Shown here piece by piece: positions 29,268 to 36,983 of a stretch of 49,637 nt of DNA. Within the stretch, counting starts at the first letter, position 1. Each line of letters begins with the position of its first letter. The position numbers and the translations under genes are program-made. The stretch lies in the NCBI GenBank assembly GCA_026390855.1, contig JAPLFE010000066.1:1-49637 (forward strand), read 5' to 3'. The DNA is from Chlorobiales bacterium. Lineage in GTDB: Bacteria; Bacteroidota; Chlorobiia; Chlorobiales; Chlorobiaceae. The notes beneath the pieces are model-generated. The model was not told where the DNA came from. It saw only the letters and a list, made by a program, of their open reading frames with translations, and made no database searches.

Positions 29268-31658
29268 ATGATAAATAAAGTTGAACGACTAACTTCTATT
29301 GGCAAATTTCGCAACTACCAAGCTGCTGGACAGGTTAATTTTCATAAACTGACTTTAATCTATGGTGACAATGGAGGTGGCAAAACCACACTGACTTCAG
29401 TATTTCGTTCCTTGACAACCAACAAACCAGAAATTGTTAGAAGTAGAATATCAACAAACCATATTGCACCTCAAGCAGCACAAATAACTCAAACAGGGAC
29501 ACCAAATATATTTCACACTTTCGGTACAGCAGGTTGGACAACTCCATTTGCTAACATTGAGATTTTTGACATTCATTTTGTCAACGACAATATTTATTCG
29601 GGTTTTGACTTTAACGATGAACACAAAAAGCAACTTCATCAATTTGTAATAGGTGCACAAGGGCTTGCCATTCAAAACCAAATTGAACAAAACAAAGCGG
29701 CTAAAGCCACTTCAAGACAAAATCAAGCAAACATCGAACAACAGTTAATTCAGCAAGTGGGCAACAATTTGACCGCTGATTTAATTACTTCATTTCTTAC
29801 AATTCCTGCAACACAAGCCAACGGAATTGACCAACAAATTACAGCGGCAGAGGCAGCATTAGCAAGTGCAAATGCCAATTCTATAATTCAAACATTACAA
29901 ACGCTATCTCCTTTGACCCGAATAACTTTGTGCAGAGACTTCGCTTCGCTTATTACTGACTTACAGACAACATCGCAAGCAATTCAAAATGCAACTTTGG
30001 AAGCCTTGTTTTCAAATCATTGTCAAGACTTGGCAGACAATGGACTTGACGGACCTGAAAATTGGCTACAAAGAGGATTTGCATATGTGGAGAGTAAACA
30101 AGCAGCAAATGTGCATACTATTTCTTGCCCATTTTGCAAACAGACCATTGATGGAAATGTTGAAATTCTGAATGCCTATATCGGTAAATTTAATGCTGAG
30201 TTTAACGCTTTAGTTCAGCGACTTCAATTACATTCTACATCGCTTCAAAGTTTCAATTTGGACGCAGCTATACAAGCGATAAATAATATCAATCAGACAA
30301 ACACAGGAAGAATAACTTCGTGGGCTATACATTTGCCAAATACTGTTCAGCCACCAACCTTTAACATCATTGCTGACGAAGCTGTTTTAAGAGCAGAGTT
30401 TCAAAGTTTAATTGCTTCCCTTCAACAAAAAATACAAAATCCAACAATAGCGGTGGCTACCGACACCGCTACTGTTTTTCAGTCTTCTGGGCAGACTATT
30501 AACACAAACATTGACAGCTATAATCAGAGCGTTACCACCTACAATGCTGCAATTACAACTTTTCGTGCAGGTATTCAGACTGCTGCAAATGCACAGCTTG
30601 CGGTTGATAGCCTGAAAAGAATTAAAAAGAGATTTGAAACTCCTATAGTTACGCTTTGCTCTCAACTGTCTGCCGAGAAACGGACACTTAGAGGTTTAGA
30701 AACGGCATACACAGCTTTATCACAGCAGCAGCAGACAGCAGCAGCAACTTTTTTCAGTAGCTATCAAACACGTATCAACCATTACTTGGGCAATGTTTTC
30801 AAGACACTTTTTAGAATTGATAATGTTGTTCATGTTGCCCCTCAAGGCAGAGCTACCCAAAGCAAAATTGCTTACAAACTGACAATTGACGGCAAGGATG
30901 TTTCATTTGTTCCCAACCAACCATTTAATGCAAAAGAATGTTTGAGTGAAGGAGATAAAAGCACAATTGCTTTAGCATTCTTTTTATCTAAACTTGACAT
31001 TGACCCGAACCGCCAAGACAAAATTTTAATTTTTGATGACCCATTATCAAGTTTGGACACCAACCGCAGAACTTACACGATTGGCATTATTAAAACATTG
31101 TTTCAGCAAATGAAACAGGTTGTCGTTCTGAGCCACAACGAATTTTTTCTACATGAAATAGGTAAAGACTTTGGCGGTGCTGTAAAAAACACTTTGAGGA
31201 TAACAGAAAACTTCGCTGCTAAGGCTTCGGTAATTGAAGAATGTGATTTAGACAGCTTAGTAAAAAATGACTACTTCAAACATATTGAAGCATTGGAAGC
31301 GTTTCGCATTACTCCTGACCATTCAATCAAAGACACAGTATTAGGATGGTTGCGGAATGTTTTGGAAGCTCATTTACGTTTTAAGTTCTACAAAGAAATT
31401 CGTTTAATGACAGGACTAAAAACCTTCGGCAGACTTGTTTCATTCCTTGACACATCAGGCGTAGTTTTTAGGGACAATGGGAATAGATCGACTATAATTT
31501 CAAATCTGAATTTAATTAATGGCGTTTCATGGAAACAACATCACGGTGACCCTAATCCCGATTATACGACATTAGGAATGAACCCAAATACTATTACAGC
31601 GCCTGAATTAGACAATCTTATACAAGACACTCTTAACCTAATTGAAGTGCAGCTATGA
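29268..31658 (+). CDS. AAA_13 (PrrC/RloC-like) ATPase with CPFC hook (cassette 2)
   Basis: The 796-residue protein has Walker A (GDNGGGKTT, residues 33-41), Walker B (ILIFDDPLSSLDT, about 584-596) and an H-loop (VVLSHNEFF). A long central helical region carries CPFC (C287, C290), like the zinc hook of Rad50 and RloC. The C-terminus has RNVLE near residue 695 and a later QHHGDP, possible equivalents of the RxxxE and His residues of the PrrC/RloC anticodon nuclease domain; their spacing is wider than in PrrC. Members of this family act as SMC-like ATPases and some cut tRNA in phage defence. The codon and amino-acid use is Bacteroidota-like (many N, Q, T). No good ribosome-binding site precedes the ATG. 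Confidence 0.78.
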   Translation: MINKVERLTSIGKFRNYQAAGQVNFHKLTLIYGDNGGGKTTLTSVFRSLTTNKPEIVRSRISTNHIAPQAAQITQTGTPNIFHTFGTAGWTTPFANIEIFDIHFVNDNIYSGFDFNDEHKKQLHQFVIGAQGLAIQNQIEQNKAAKATSRQNQANIEQQLIQQVGNNLTADLITSFLTIPATQANGIDQQITAAEAALASANANSIIQTLQTLSPLTRITLCRDFASLITDLQTTSQAIQNATLEALFSNHCQDLADNGLDGPENWLQRGFAYVESKQAANVHTISCPFCKQTIDGNVEILNAYIGKFNAEFNALVQRLQLHSTSLQSFNLDAAIQAINNINQTNTGRITSWAIHLPNTVQPPTFNIIADEAVLRAEFQSLIASLQQKIQNPTIAVATDTATVFQSSGQTINTNIDSYNQSVTTYNAAITTFRAGIQTAANAQLAVDSLKRIKKRFETPIVTLCSQLSAEKRTLRGLETAYTALSQQQQTAAATFFSSYQTRINHYLGNVFKTLFRIDNVVHVAPQGRATQSKIAYKLTIDGKDVSFVPNQPFNAKECLSEGDKSTIALAFFLSKLDIDPNRQDKILIFDDPLSSLDTNRRTYTIGIIKTLFQQMKQVVVLSHNEFFLHEIGKDFGGAVKNTLRITENFAAKASVIEECDLDSLVKNDYFKHIEALEAFRITPDHSIKDTVLGWLRNVLEAHLRFKFYKEIRLMTGLKTFGRLVSFLDTSGVVFRDNGNRSTIISNLNLINGVSWKQHHGDPNPDYTTLGMNPNTITAPELDNLIQDTLNLIEVQL

Positions 31659-31828
31659 TATATGAAACAACAAATATTTGGGAAGACAGACGCCCAGCCG
31701 GTAACCGTGTGTATGTGTTAATAGCGAGTGAAGTGGTAATTAAAAGGTCTGTTCTTCTAAGAAACATTGTGCTAAATGTAAATGAAAGTGCTTCTAAATC
31801 GCTTCTGCACATACACGAAAAACGTTGA
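31655..31828 (+). CDS. Small ORF coupled to the AAA_13 gene (57 aa)
   Basis: The start ATG overlaps the stop of the AAA_13 gene (ATGA), and the frame runs 57 codons to TGA at 31826-31828, starting MIYETTNIWEDRRP. It has no recognised motif. Overlapping starts like this usually mean translational coupling, so it may be a small partner such as an antidote or sensor, or the remnant of a longer gene. Confidence 0.45.
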   Translation: MIYETTNIWEDRRPAGNRVYVLIASEVVIKRSVLLRNIVLNVNESASKSLLHIHEKR

Positions 31829-31853
31829 GAATATCAGAAGGAAAATAAAAAAT

Positions 31854-31924
31854 GTATAACAAATCACTGCCCCTGACATTTTTCCGATCCGCATTCAAAA
31901 TGCAGATTAACTCAATCGTTGGGC
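31854..31924 (+). repeat. attC-like site 2 (71 bp)
   Basis: Left box GTATAAC (31854-31860); right box GTTGGGC (31918-31924), a perfect GTTRRRY. CTG-A-CATTTT (31873-31882) pairs with AAAATGCAG (31897-31905): 9 base pairs with one extrahelical A. The spacers are 12 bases on each side. Confidence 0.75.
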
Positions 31925-31962
31925 GTCATAAATTGTTCTTACAAGACTAAGGGAAAGAATTA

Positions 31963-32898
31963 ATGAAACCTGCGGAATTTTGGAAGAATTTCAGACTTGG
32001 TGAAGAGCTTAGCATTTCAGGGACGTTCACCTATAACGGCCTCCGCCGGTTCTATGAACTTCGTATACTCGATCACTCAGATGAGATCTTTGAAGTTCTG
32101 TACAACTTGTCAGTTGGTTTGGAGCGATTACTTAAGATCGCAGTTATCCTTTTGGAACATTCTGATAGTCAAGACCAGGAGGCATTCGAAAAGTCACTAA
32201 TTACTCATAGTCACCTTGATCTACTTCATAGAGTAAAAAGCCAAAGAGCGCTTAATCTTGGTCCGTCACACAACGAGCTTTTAGGATTGCTTGCGACCTT
32301 CTATAAAAGTCACCGTTATGACCGTTTCTCAATTACGTCGATCTCGGATCTAAGGAAGGAGAGAGATGCATTGTGTCGTTTCTTTTATAAGAACCTCAAT
32401 TTGGAAATATCAGAACCTAACTTCCTTCTCGGTACTACGAATGATGCTCGGTACAAGAAATTCCTACGGAAAACCGTACTGAAGATATGCCGCTCCCTTT
32501 ACGAGGTAGTTGCAGATCGAGCTCGTGAACTTAACTTGTATACCTATGAGCTTCGTCATGGTTCAAAAGCAGAGACTATGTTTTTGGGTGAAGCCGATAT
32601 TCCTGCAGAGAACGTACTATGGAAAGAGCTACTAATTTTTTTTATGAACACAAAGGAATCTTCAGGTTATTTGGAGTTCCTTCGAAACATTACTCCGCTA
32701 GATTTCGATCCAGCTCTTGTCGATGAATATCTGGATTGTTTCCAGTCGGATGCTGCCAAGGCCTTTGTTATAGATGAGCTTGAGCATTACTACGAGGAAA
32801 TGAGTAATGCAGGCGAAAGACTAAAAATGATGGATGTGATCGGCAGTTCTGGTGTCTATTTTGATGAGCCTGATGATGAAGAGGATTTGAGTGAATGA
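31963..32898 (+). CDS. Unknown protein (cassette 3)
   Basis: I do not recognise this 311-residue protein. It is soluble and mostly helical, starting MKPAEFWKNFRLGEELSISG and ending in an acidic tail (YFDEPDDEEDLSE). The region LRRFYELRILDHSDEIFEVL then LYNLSVGLERLLKIAVILL is reminiscent of HEPN-like helical proteins, but no Rx4-6H motif is seen. The ATG follows GGGAAAG at a good distance. It lies alone in a cassette whose end boxes (TTGGGC and GCCCAAC) are perfectly complementary. Its neighbours suggest a defence role. Confidence 0.7.
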   Translation: MKPAEFWKNFRLGEELSISGTFTYNGLRRFYELRILDHSDEIFEVLYNLSVGLERLLKIAVILLEHSDSQDQEAFEKSLITHSHLDLLHRVKSQRALNLGPSHNELLGLLATFYKSHRYDRFSITSISDLRKERDALCRFFYKNLNLEISEPNFLLGTTNDARYKKFLRKTVLKICRSLYEVVADRARELNLYTYELRHGSKAETMFLGEADIPAENVLWKELLIFFMNTKESSGYLEFLRNITPLDFDPALVDEYLDCFQSDAAKAFVIDELEHYYEEMSNAGERLKMMDVIGSSGVYFDEPDDEEDLSE

Positions 32899-32907
32899 TA
32901 TGTCATC

Positions 32908-32941
32908 GCCCAACAATACGCTCCAGCCGACGTCGTTATGT
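32908..32941 (+). repeat. attC-like site 3, shortened (34 bp)
   Basis: Left box GCCCAAC (32908-32914), a perfect RYYYAAC; right box GTTATGT (32935-32941). Only 20 bases lie between, including the palindrome CGACGTCG, so the site is shorter than known attC sites and has probably lost its inner arm. The stretch after the left box (AATACGCTCCAGCCGACG) matches site 4 with few changes. Confidence 0.65.
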
Positions 32942-33020
32942 ATTCTTGTAATGAAGAGGTTCGATCTCAGAAGTTTATAATGGATTTTCGCTCTAACCCC
33001 ATACGTATGTAGAGATCGCA

Positions 33021-33911
33021 ATGAAGCCAAGTTATCTATATGTATTGGTGCACCCTTCCGATCCGGACCTTTACAAGATCGGACAAACTACCCGTCACCC
33101 CGAGCAGCGATTGGCCGCGCACAATAGTAACTACGAGGAATACACGGGCAAGATCGTCAAAGAGACTGGTCAGAAATGGGAGCTTAAGACATACATTGCC
33201 GTCCCTGATCCATATTGGGCCGAAACAGTTTTTTGGGGAGCAACGCCTTTTGCAGATATCCCGTTTCGACAAGGAATTGAAGTTGAAAAAATGGAATGGG
33301 AATGGGTACAGGCTGGTTTGGAGGCAGTAAAGAAAGCTGGTGTACGACCGCCACCCAAGCCATTGCCCGACTATGTTTATGCTTATACTGCATGGATGAA
33401 CAAGCGACTGGAAGGACGTGACATAACCCTTATAGGGAGTGTTAAAAGTATGGTGTCTGGAAAAGCTACCTTTCGATGCGGCAAAGGTCATGAATGGCGG
33501 ACAAGATCCGCTTATGTAGCAGAAGGTGAAGGTTGTCCGCAATGTGGGATCGGCAATAGGGAACCAGAAGAAATTTGGCAGGCGGCAAAACTGGGCTACC
33601 TTGTTCTGTTGATACATCCTGATAAGCCAGGGTTTATTAAAATCGGACTCACATACAACACACTAAAACAATGTTATGAAGGAAATGTCTGGGAAGACTG
33701 GGAGGTACATCGCTATCGATTTGTTGAGGAACCCGTTTTAGCTGAAACATTAATTTGGGAGTTGTTAGGCCAGCCTCTGCCAAATGATCGCGAACCGATT
33801 AAAATAGATTTGAGCTTAGCAGAACAGGCATTCCGCGACTTAATTCCACAACTGCATCACGAGATTGCCTTGGTGGAAAAGAAAAAAGAAGACGTACTGA
33901 AAACTCACTGA
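33021..33911 (+). CDS. Double T5orf172/GIY-YIG-like protein with zinc finger (cassette 4)
   Basis: The 296-residue protein has two copies of a T5orf172-type GIY-YIG fold. The first (residues 4-75) has YLYVLVHPSDPDLYKIGQTT with RLAAHN and AETVFWGA. The second (about 192-265) has YLVLLIHPDKPGFIKIGLTY and AETLIWELL. A CGKGHEW and CPQCG pair between them (about residues 153-176) looks like a zinc finger of the kind found in restriction or homing enzymes. The second copy lacks the usual arginine and histidine context and may be structural. The role is probably DNA cleavage in defence. The cassette's ends TTATGT and ACATAAC match. Confidence 0.75.
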   Translation: MKPSYLYVLVHPSDPDLYKIGQTTRHPEQRLAAHNSNYEEYTGKIVKETGQKWELKTYIAVPDPYWAETVFWGATPFADIPFRQGIEVEKMEWEWVQAGLEAVKKAGVRPPPKPLPDYVYAYTAWMNKRLEGRDITLIGSVKSMVSGKATFRCGKGHEWRTRSAYVAEGEGCPQCGIGNREPEEIWQAAKLGYLVLLIHPDKPGFIKIGLTYNTLKQCYEGNVWEDWEVHRYRFVEEPVLAETLIWELLGQPLPNDREPIKIDLSLAEQAFRDLIPQLHHEIALVEKKKEDVLKTH

Positions 33912-33934
33912 ACAAAAGTGAAATGGAATAAAAC

Positions 33935-34139
33935 ACATAACAATGCGTCCCAGCCGGCGCTAAAAAGCGGTGTGTCTGGGCATAGACGTTCGCTCGCCAT
34001 GCGGTCGAGCGAACGTGGCCGCGGATTGAGCACCCGCTTGTCCGCCCGCAGAGGGCGAAAAAGCGGCTGGAGCAGATACTCCGCACCGTAAAATAAATTT
34101 TCTACCGCGGAGCACTGCTCATCGGCGGCCACGTTAGAT
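33935..34139 (+). repeat. attC-like site 4, long and highly structured (205 bp)
   Basis: Left box ACATAAC (33935-33941) and right box GTTAGAT (34133-34139), a perfect GTTRRRY. The interior has an 11-bp perfect inverted repeat ACGTTCGCTCG (33986-33996) / CGAGCGAACGT (34006-34016), and nested arms GAGCAG-ATA-CTCCGC (34070-34084) / GCGGAG-CA-CTGCTC (34107-34120). Known attC sites are rarely this long, so it may be two fused sites or an empty cassette. There is no gene in it. Confidence 0.68.
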
Positions 34140-34153
34140 TTCAGGGGAGTATC

Positions 34154-35212
34154 ATGGACATATCAGGAAAGACCATATGGCAGCAAGCCGCGGGGGACAC
34201 TGATCGTGACTACTCGGAATTGTGTTTAAAGTGGGGCGTCATTTTGAATGGACCTGGTTATGCAGGTAAGTGGCCTGATTGCGAAGCTCCTCTTCGCAAT
34301 GATGCTTGTTCTGCGCGCAAGGTCACCGACCTAAGACGCTTTGCTGATGAAATGCGAGATGGCGATCTCGTTGTGCTTCGAATGGGGACAGCAACATTAC
34401 TGGGCGTCGGCCAGATTGTTGGTTCCTATGAATGGGTTGACGACTTTGGCGATATTGACGGTTGGGATTTACAACATGTCAGACGCATTCGGTGGTTGTG
34501 GGATGGCCGCGGCTCTCCGAAGACATTTGACACTTATGCACTAAAGCAAGGCGATACAACACAAAAGCTGAATATCGGTCAAGTGACTGAGTGGGTTTCT
34601 CAGCTTGACATCCCTGAGAAAGCGTTTTCTGCTCACGTGCCAACGTTGCCAGTCCCCAGACAGAACGACATATCTGTCGAATTGGTTTCAGAGTTTTTGT
34701 TTGACCACGGTGTTGCAAGTGCCTCCATAACGCACCTCTTACAAGAGATTGGAGAACTTACTCGTATCGCCAAGTGGTATCAGCGCTCTAACAAACCATC
34801 GGAACACGAAACAGTTGCGTATCTTGTGGTCCCGTTATTGCGCGCGCTGGGTTGGACGCCACAGCGGATGGCAGTAGAATGGAACCACGTTGACGTGGCG
34901 CTATTTGAGCAACTTCCCAGGAGTGACAACACCCTTCGGGTTGTTGTCGAAGCCAAGAAGATGGATAGCTCCTGCCTCTCGGCATTATCGCAAGCCATGT
35001 CTTACGCGACCGGCAAATCCATATGCAGTCGATTGATTGTCACGGACGGGCTTCGTTATGGTATTCACATTCGCAACGGACTTGAACCATTTAGCCTATA
35101 TGCTTACATGAATTTGGCTCGGTTAAGGGAGGCCTACCCTGTCTACGAATGCAAGGGTGCGAAGGATGCGCTTCTTGCAATGGCGCCAGAGTGGCGATCG
35201 AGCGAAATCTAA
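34154..35212 (+). CDS. Candidate reader-nuclease fusion: PUA/EVE-like N-terminus plus PD-(D/E)XK domain (cassette 5)
   Basis: The 352-residue protein has an N-terminal region with DLVVLRMGTATLLGVGQIVG and YEWVDDF and several tryptophans, like PUA/EVE-type base-reading domains. Its C-terminal half resembles the N-terminal nuclease domain of type I restriction R subunits: VAYLVVPLLRALGWTPQRM, then VDVALFEQ and RVVVEAKKMD, giving a D (about 247) and ExK (266-268) pair of the PD-(D/E)XK fold. This suggests a type IV-like enzyme that cuts modified DNA; the reader assignment is the weaker half. The start has a GGGGA box; the stop TAA lies in the closing box ATCTAAC. Confidence 0.65.
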   Translation: MDISGKTIWQQAAGDTDRDYSELCLKWGVILNGPGYAGKWPDCEAPLRNDACSARKVTDLRRFADEMRDGDLVVLRMGTATLLGVGQIVGSYEWVDDFGDIDGWDLQHVRRIRWLWDGRGSPKTFDTYALKQGDTTQKLNIGQVTEWVSQLDIPEKAFSAHVPTLPVPRQNDISVELVSEFLFDHGVASASITHLLQEIGELTRIAKWYQRSNKPSEHETVAYLVVPLLRALGWTPQRMAVEWNHVDVALFEQLPRSDNTLRVVVEAKKMDSSCLSALSQAMSYATGKSICSRLIVTDGLRYGIHIRNGLEPFSLYAYMNLARLREAYPVYECKGAKDALLAMAPEWRSSEI

Positions 35213-35266
35213 CAATCTCTTCCTGCGGATCGCAAAAAGCTGAGTCCGCTGAAAAGAGCGTTAGCC
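35207..35266 (+). repeat. attC-like site 5 (60 bp), right end of the array
   Basis: Left box ATCTAAC (35207-35213); right box GTTAGCC (35260-35266), one base off GTTRRRY. The arms CTCTT (35217-35221) / AAGAG (35254-35258) and GCGGA (35225-35229) / TCCGC (35245-35249) pair with a mismatched gap between them, the normal attC form. Length 60 bp. Confidence 0.78.
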
Positions 35267-35605
35267 GACTCTCTTTAATCAACGCCTTACGAGGAAACCT
35301 TTGAAAAACTTCTGGACTTTTTCAAAGAGCATCCACATTTCACCTCTGTGAATTCCACATCCCCCTCACTTACCTGACCAGATACTCGAACTCATAATAC
35401 GGACAACGAAAACGCTTGTTCGGCACTTAGAATCCCCCCCCTTCTCCATTCAGTTTTATAAGGACGGATTCTATTGGCTGATTTTTCCTTTATTTATTGG
35501 AGAAAATAGATAAGATTTATCTAAAAATAGGGTTAAATATTTTGCAATACCTGTAAAAAATAGTAACATAATTTCTATTATATTGAATAAAATTGTTTTT
35601 AGGGT
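35267..35605. promoter_or_regulatory. Gap between the cassette array and trbB; likely trb promoter/operator region
   Basis: No gene is supported here. The first half contains a perfect 9-bp inverted repeat TTTGAAAAA (35300-35308) / TTTTTCAAA (35318-35326) inside a short open frame that may be a gene remnant. A run of eight C lies at 35434-35441. The last 120 bases are very AT-rich and contain TAGATAA-GAT-TTATCTA (35507-35523), a perfect 7-bp inverted repeat with a 3-base centre, a good operator candidate for the trb operon. Confidence 0.5.
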
Positions 35606-36634
35606 ATGGAGAACCTTACGAATCAAAGACGGATAGCTTCACTGCACAGCGCAGTGGCTCCTTTACGGCATTTGCTTGAAAATGACTCCGTCACCGAGAT
35701 TATGCTCAATGCTGACGGCCGTGTTTGGATCGATGAAATCGGGTGCGGCATGTCCTGTACCGACGTTGTCATGAGCACTGAAGAGGCTGAGCGGATGATT
35801 CGCCTTGTCGCTGCAACTTCGAATACGGAAATCAACGAACGCAATCCATCCCTTGCCGCAAAATTGCCGGGATGGGGAGCACGGTTTCAGGCTTCTGTTC
35901 CTCCAATTGTTGATCGTCCTGTTTTCGCGTTGCGCAAGCCTGCCAGAATGGTGTTTACGCTTGACGATTACGTGCAGCGGGGCATTATCAGTCCGGAACC
36001 TGCACGCTTGCTTGAGCTTGCCGTAAAATCAAGAAAAAACATTCTGATCGGCGGTGGCACGGCATCCGGAAAAACAACTTTTGCCAATGCCTTACTGCAG
36101 ATTGTCGCTGGCACGCAAGACCGGGTTTACATCGTTGAAGACAATCCTGAGTTGCAGTGTTCAGCAGAAAACATGCTCCAGATTCTGGTGCAGGCATCAT
36201 CATATACCCATCAGAGAGCGATAAAAGATGCATTGCGTTACCGCCCGGACAGGATTATTGTCGGCGAAGTAAGGGACGGCGCAGCACTTGATCTCCTGAA
36301 AGCATGGAACACCGGTCATCCCGGTGGTTTGGCAACCATACATGCCAATGATCCTGCAGGCATGCTTGACCGTCTGGTTCAGCTTGTCGAAGAGGTTGTC
36401 CCGAAAGCTCCCCGGTACCTTATCGCTGAATCCGTGGATATCTGCGTGCATATCAAGCGTGACAGGAGCCACCCCGCAGGGCGATGCATCAGCGGCATTG
36501 TCAGGGTAAACGGTCTTGATGAGCGGGGGCAGTGGGTGCTTGAACCTTTACATGCCAGCCCGCAAACAACGTTTCATGTACAGGGGCTTAGCCAATATGG
36601 TTTATATGACACGGATGAAATAATTCCGGTCTGA
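35606..36634 (+). CDS. trbB: Conjugative transfer ATPase TrbB (VirB11)
   Basis: TrbB is the hexameric traffic ATPase of the type IV secretion system. The 342-residue protein has Walker A (GGGTASGKTT, about residues 149-158), the Asp box (VYIVEDNPELQ), Walker B (RIIVGEVRDGAALDLL) and the His box (GHPGGLATIHAN). It is the first gene of the trb operon, downstream of an AT-rich region with an inverted repeat. The length is normal. Confidence 0.95.
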   Translation: MENLTNQRRIASLHSAVAPLRHLLENDSVTEIMLNADGRVWIDEIGCGMSCTDVVMSTEEAERMIRLVAATSNTEINERNPSLAAKLPGWGARFQASVPPIVDRPVFALRKPARMVFTLDDYVQRGIISPEPARLLELAVKSRKNILIGGGTASGKTTFANALLQIVAGTQDRVYIVEDNPELQCSAENMLQILVQASSYTHQRAIKDALRYRPDRIIVGEVRDGAALDLLKAWNTGHPGGLATIHANDPAGMLDRLVQLVEEVVPKAPRYLIAESVDICVHIKRDRSHPAGRCISGIVRVNGLDERGQWVLEPLHASPQTTFHVQGLSQYGLYDTDEIIPV

Positions 36635-36683
36635 AAGAGGTGTTATTCCATTGAATCAACCAATCACTTGAAATGACAAGAGT

Positions 36684-36983
36684 ATGAATAAGAGACTTCT
36701 TCTATTCGGTCTGCTGTTTTTTGCAGCCAATACCGCACTTGCTACTTCCACTGGAATGCCTTGGGAGACACCTTTGAATCAGGCGCTCGATTCCCTGACC
36801 GGACCCGTCAGCCGGGTGTTCGGTGCCGTTGCTTTTATCGCATTGGGTTTCGGCCTTGCCTTCAGTGACGGCGGCGGGGTCATGAAAAAAGCGCTCTGGG
36901 TGCTGTTCGGTCTTTCCATTGCCTTCAATGCGGTGTCATGGGGGCTGAGCTTTATGGGGTTCAGCGGAGGTCTGACGGTATGA
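36684..36983 (+). CDS. trbC: Pilin subunit TrbC (VirB2)
   Basis: The 99-residue protein has a signal peptide ending near ANTALATS and two membrane helices (VSRVFGAVAFIALGFGLAF and MKKALWVLFGLSIAFNAVSW), the usual form of TrbC propilin, which the TraF peptidase at 22,784 would process. Its stop overlaps the start of trbD (ATGA). Confidence 0.9.
   Translation: MNKRLLLFGLLFFAANTALATSTGMPWETPLNQALDSLTGPVSRVFGAVAFIALGFGLAFSDGGGVMKKALWVLFGLSIAFNAVSWGLSFMGFSGGLTV

Larger units (their letters stand above)
28242..35266 (+). mobile_element. Integron-type gene cassette cluster (CALIN-like) inside the ICE
   Basis: Five successive units, each with its main gene on the plus strand, are bounded by attC-like sites. 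The opening TTRRRY-like hexamer and the closing RYYYAAC-like box of the same unit are complementary: TTAGGA/TACTAAC (1 mismatch), TTATAC/GTATAAC, TTGGGC/GCCCAAC, TTATGT/ACATAAC, TTAGAT/ATCTAAC. Such self-matching ends are expected when each unit has been a circular cassette with one attC. In units 1 and 5 the stop codon lies inside the closing box. There is no integron integrase in the window, so mobility would need one in trans. It separates the copG-like gene from trbB. The first site is weak, so the left limit is approximate. Confidence 0.82.

Noticed and set aside
29246-29274. TTGACA, 17 bases, TGATAA promoter in front of the AAA_13 gene
   Set aside because: The spacing is ideal, but the -10 hexamer overlaps the start codon, so a transcript from it would lack the start; likely chance in AT-rich DNA.
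33799-34132. Minus-strand open frames over attC-like site 4
   Set aside because: They run through inverted repeats and the 3' end of the neighbouring gene, and give no recognisable protein.
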